A DNA stretch of 64,000 nucleotides from Corynebacterium sp. NML130628. GTDB lineage: Bacteria; Actinomycetota; Actinomycetes; Mycobacteriales; Mycobacteriaceae. Shown piece after piece: positions 61,684-64,000 of the stretch. The stretch spans positions 1-64,000 of the forward strand of contig NZ_MLAL01000017.1 in the NCBI RefSeq assembly GCF_001875665.1. Direction: 5' to 3'. Each line of letters begins with the position of its first letter. The first letter of the stretch is position 1. Below the pieces are notes generated by a model, which saw nothing but the letters and a program-made list of their open reading frames with translations, was not told where the DNA came from and made no database searches. Both the position numbers and the translations under genes were made by a program.

Positions 61684-62481
61684 CTAGCCGGTGAGCAGTA
61701 CTCCAAGTGCCGCGAGCGCCGCCAGGACACACGGCAGGATCTCCGCCTTGCCGATGTCCTTGGCGGTCCACCGCTTCCCGCGACGCGCGCTCAGTGGGAA
61801 GTACAGTGCGCGGGCCAGCGCCAAAACCAGTACCGCAACCATCCACCAACCGAAGCCAACAAGGAGGGCATATACGACCATCACCACGATTGCCGCCACG
61901 TGGTAGCCGATACTGAACGCCAACATGGCGGTGCTGCCGCGGTCGCGCACCATCGTCTTGACCAGCGGGACTGTCCCGGTGAAGTAGAGCGCCAAAAATG
62001 TCGTCGCGACGATCGCCGGGCTGGACCAGCCAGTCGACAATCCGGCCAGGTGCGCGATCACCGCGACCAACAGTGCGGAGGCGACCGTCGTCGCCGCGCC
62101 ACTGGCCAGCGAGCGCGGCCTGCGTTGCAGTGTTTCCCACACCGCAATGCCGACCAACGGCGCGTAGCACCACGCCCACTCGAGCACCGACGGGTCCTGC
62201 ACGACCACGATCGTCACCGCGACTAGGGAGATCGCTCCGTAGGTGAGTACCGGCGGCATGTACTGGCGACGACGCTCCAAGGTGCGCGCCCGCGCTGCCT
62301 GCCCAAAAGTGAAGAACGCGCAGTAGCCGATGAACCACGCAATCAACAACCACACGATCGCCACCGGGAAGTGTTCTGCGCCGAACGCGACGCCGAGGGT
62401 CCCCACAATGGCGGGGGTGAGCGCCATTGCCCACGCGCCGTGCTGGTTTGGGATCCACATGCGGAGTGTGCGTTTATCCAT
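61684..62481 (-). CDS. YwiC-like membrane protein
   Basis: 265 residues with about eight hydrophobic helices. MWIPNQHGAWAMALTPAIVG near the N-terminus is the YwiC-like (prenyltransferase-fold) signature, and the C-terminus ARALYFPLSARRGKRWTAKDIGKAEILP matches the family's last loop. TACACT ends 7 nt before the ATG (leaderless). The KDIGKAE codons are part of the 25-bp direct repeat found at 58223. Function unknown; homologues lie near respiratory and nitrate genes in some bacteria. Confidence 0.85.
   Translation of the reverse strand: MDKRTLRMWIPNQHGAWAMALTPAIVGTLGVAFGAEHFPVAIVWLLIAWFIGYCAFFTFGQAARARTLERRRQYMPPVLTYGAISLVAVTIVVVQDPSVLEWAWCYAPLVGIAVWETLQRRPRSLASGAATTVASALLVAVIAHLAGLSTGWSSPAIVATTFLALYFTGTVPLVKTMVRDRGSTAMLAFSIGYHVAAIVVMVVYALLVGFGWWMVAVLVLALARALYFPLSARRGKRWTAKDIGKAEILPCVLAALAALGVLLTG
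61741..61765. repeat. right copy of a 25-bp direct repeat
   Basis: Lies within the YwiC-like coding region (codons for AKDIGKAE). Identical to 58223-58247, in the same orientation. Confidence 0.75.
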
Positions 62482-62488
62482 GCCCCGC

Positions 62489-62494
62489 AGTGTA
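62489..62494 (-). promoter_or_regulatory. -10 box of the YwiC-like gene
   Basis: TACACT on the minus strand, 7 nt before the ATG at 62481. Just upstream, CCCCGG (62515) and CCGGGG (about 62555) could form a long hairpin. Confidence 0.5.
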
Positions 62495-62594
62495 TCAATC
62501 ACAAAATCAATAACCCCGGCGATGTACTCCTACTTTCGTAGTGCAGGGATCGTTCCGGGGCTTTCGAGACAAAGAATAGTAGTTCCGTTGTGAT

Positions 62595-62604
62595 GTAATT
62601 TGGT
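62595..62604. repeat. orphan right end of a class A element
   Basis: TAATTTGGTG followed by CG, as after complete right ends. No matching left end nearby. Confidence 0.4.
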
Positions 62605-62624
62605 GCGTACTGCACTAGGGTGTG

Positions 62625-62699
62625 CACCAAATTCCTGCTTTTCGGGGTGGCGACGTGGCGTTTACCCAGGTCGCCAATGGTTGGTGAGGGAATGTGGTG
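62625..62699 (-). repeat. class A palindromic element, copy 15
   Basis: 75 bp, reverse (GGCGTTTACCCAGGTCGCC). Right end GGAATGTGGTG with one change. Confidence 0.85.
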
Positions 62700-62718
62700 T
62701 CAGGCCCGAATGCTGCTG

Positions 62719-62793
62719 CACCAAATTCCCGCTTTTGGGGAGGGCGACCCCGCGTTTGCCCAGGTCGTGACCGCTGCGCAAAGGAATTTGGTG
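62719..62793 (-). repeat. class A palindromic element, copy 16
   Basis: 75 bp, reverse. Shares GGGAGGGCGACCCCGCGTTT-type sequence with copies 12 and 14 at 47 kb. Confidence 0.88.
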
Positions 62794-62809
62794 TCACTCG
62801 CTCCGCAAG

Positions 62810-64000
62810 CTATGCACCAAATTCCCGATTTTCCCCGTCCACTGATGACACCTTGCTCAGAAGCCCCAACACCTTCAGCGCCGCCTGTTTGTCCAGCGGT
62901 TGATTCCCGTTACCGCACTTCGGTGACTGGATGCAGGACGGACAGCCGTGTTCGCACGGGCAGGACTCCACTGCGCCGTAGGTGGCGGTGATCCAGGTGT
63001 GGAAGCGGGCGAAGCCTTCGTCGCTCATGCCGGCGCCGCCGGGGTGGCCGTCGTACACGAACACGGTGGGCAGCAGCGTGTCTTGGTGGAGGGCCGTCGA
63101 TACGCCGCCGATGTCCCAGCGGTCACACGTCGCGATGAGTGGCAGCAGCCCGATCGCGGCGTGTTCCGCCGCGTGCAGCGCGCCGGGCACCTCGCCCGCG
63201 CTGATGCCCAGCGAGTCCAGTACCAGCGGGTCGATCGTGTAGGCCACTGCGCGGGTCTCCAAGTGCTGCGCGGGCAGGTCCAGCGGGATGTGTTCGCTGA
63301 CTGAGCCGTCCGCCAGGCGGACAACGTAGCCAGTCACGCGGTCGGTGACCTCGACGTCCACGCTGGCCACCCACACACCCTTCGCCAGCTGGCGGGTCTC
63401 GTGGGCTTCGCCCAGGATGCGGATGTCCGTCGTGGAGCGGGCATGGGTGGTGTAGTCGGGCTGCGCGGGCTCCACGAGGGCCACGTAATCGTCCAGGTTG
63501 AGCTCCTGCACCACGAAGTGTTCGCCCTGGTGCACGTACACAGCGCCCTCGTGGACCTGGGTGAGCGCGCGGGCGGCATCGACAGTGCCCAAAAGACGGC
63601 CGTCGCTGACGTCCACGATCATCACCTCGGCACCAGCACCGCCGCGGATGGAGACGGTCACCTCAGCGTCCGGCGCCGGGAACCATCCGCGGGGACGCTT
63701 GCGCAGCAGGCCCTCCTCGCACATCTGCTCCACCACGTCGTGGGCGCCGAAGTCGTCGACATCCTTCGAGGTCAGCGGGCGCTCCAGCGCCGCATGGTAG
63801 AGGTGGCCGCGCAGGATGTACGGGTTCGACGGGTTGAACACGCTGCGCTCCACCGGGCGGCCCAGCAGCGCTTCCGGGTGGTGCACCAGGAAGGCATCCA
63901 TCGGCTCATCACGGGCGACCAACACCACCAGCGAGCCCTGCCCGCGACGCCCAGCCCTGCCCGCTTGCTGCCGAAACGACGCCACCGTCCCCGGATAGCC
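62810..64000 (-). CDS. DEAD/DEAH-box helicase with DUF1998 domain, 3' part
   Basis: About 396 C-terminal residues; the start lies beyond the right edge. It enters in helicase motif VI (GYPGTVASFRQQAGRAGRRG). A middle region follows, then the DUF1998 zinc module C-x-C-x3-C-x2-C (CPCEHGCPSCIQSPKCGNG). Related to MrfA-type repair helicases and Rv3649. The last residues GENREFGA and the stop are encoded by a class A element end, so the native C-terminus has been replaced or extended. Confidence 0.88.
   Translation of the reverse strand, partial: GYPGTVASFRQQAGRAGRRGQGSLVVLVARDEPMDAFLVHHPEALLGRPVERSVFNPSNPYILRGHLYHAALERPLTSKDVDDFGAHDVVEQMCEEGLLRKRPRGWFPAPDAEVTVSIRGGAGAEVMIVDVSDGRLLGTVDAARALTQVHEGAVYVHQGEHFVVQELNLDDYVALVEPAQPDYTTHARSTTDIRILGEAHETRQLAKGVWVASVDVEVTDRVTGYVVRLADGSVSEHIPLDLPAQHLETRAVAYTIDPLVLDSLGISAGEVPGALHAAEHAAIGLLPLIATCDRWDIGGVSTALHQDTLLPTVFVYDGHPGGAGMSDEGFARFHTWITATYGAVESCPCEHGCPSCIQSPKCGNGNQPLDKQAALKVLGLLSKVSSVDGENREFGA
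62815..62835. repeat. class A left end within the helicase gene
   Basis: CACCAAATTCCCGATTTTCCC, a truncated copy. Read on the minus strand it gives the last helicase codons. The core and right end are absent. Confidence 0.75.

Noticed and set aside
62513-62565. Structured RNA or riboswitch before the YwiC-like gene
   Set aside because: CCCCGG/CCGGGG can pair over 40 nt, but the YwiC-like gene has a leaderless promoter downstream of it, and no known riboswitch motif was recognised.

Overview
The window is high-GC actinobacterial DNA whose gene content and order identify it as Corynebacterium. Landmarks are aspT-dnaX-ybaB-recR-gatD-murT-dnaQ-like-leuA-lysC-asd-sigC-katA, the Mrp antiporter operon, ponA-whcA, and a glxR-nth-tlpA-marP-ssd-tad block syntenic with the Mycobacterium tuberculosis Rv3649-Rv3682 region. 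The species cannot be fixed from the sequence. Many genes carry a TANNNT -10 box 6-8 nt before the start codon, the leaderless arrangement common in corynebacteria.

Layout: (1) 0.4-2 kb, a divergent queuosine pair (yhhQ-like transporter, gluQ). (2) 2.1-5.8 kb, a large Rib-repeat surface protein, then repeats, tRNA-Ser and the SRP RNA. (3) 6.7-16.3 kb, aspT, dnaX, ybaB, recR, the gatD/murT lipid II amidation pair, a catalytically degenerate DnaQ-BRCT protein and a Pro-rich membrane protein. (4) 16.5-21.7 kb, leuA with a leucine-rich leader peptide, a DMT permease, lysC (with the internal beta-subunit start) and asd. (5) 22-26 kb, a YkvI-type permease, a HTH protein, sigC and katA. (6) 26.4-32.3 kb, mrpA(B)CDEFG. 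(7) 32.5-40.6 kb, a heptad-repeat membrane protein, a possible small RNA and a second giant Rib/G5 surface protein. (8) 41-53 kb, tRNA-Pro, a phosphoesterase, yqeY, ponA, whcA, a DUF4177 mini-gene, ridA, an MBL hydrolase, glxR, nth, tlpA, marP, a degenerate alpha/beta hydrolase, a holin-like protein and a HAD phosphatase. (9) 53.4-57.6 kb, a compact ssd-tad pilus locus. (10) 57.7-61.6 kb, a decayed hicAB module and an AT-richer island with a secreted LGFP-phospholipase A2, a small membrane protein and a trypsin-like protease. (11) a YwiC-like gene and the 3' part of a DUF1998 helicase that runs off the right edge.

The most unusual structure is a dispersed family of about 75-bp intergenic elements. 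Class A has ends CACCAAATTCC / GGAATTTGGTG. Class B has ends AGTGACAAAGGACGCAA / TTGCGTCCTTTGTCACT. Both enclose the same core, GACCTGGG (or CCCAGGTC). I count 16 class A copies, 5 class B copies and several fragments. They sit at 3' ends of genes, mostly between convergent genes and never between divergent starts. One copy supplies the last codons and stop of the helicase gene.

Functional threads: cell-envelope genes (surface proteins, gatD/murT, ponA, marP, tad pili, LGFP-PLA2) dominate the accessory content. The aspartate/leucine genes and the replication/repair genes form the conserved backbone.
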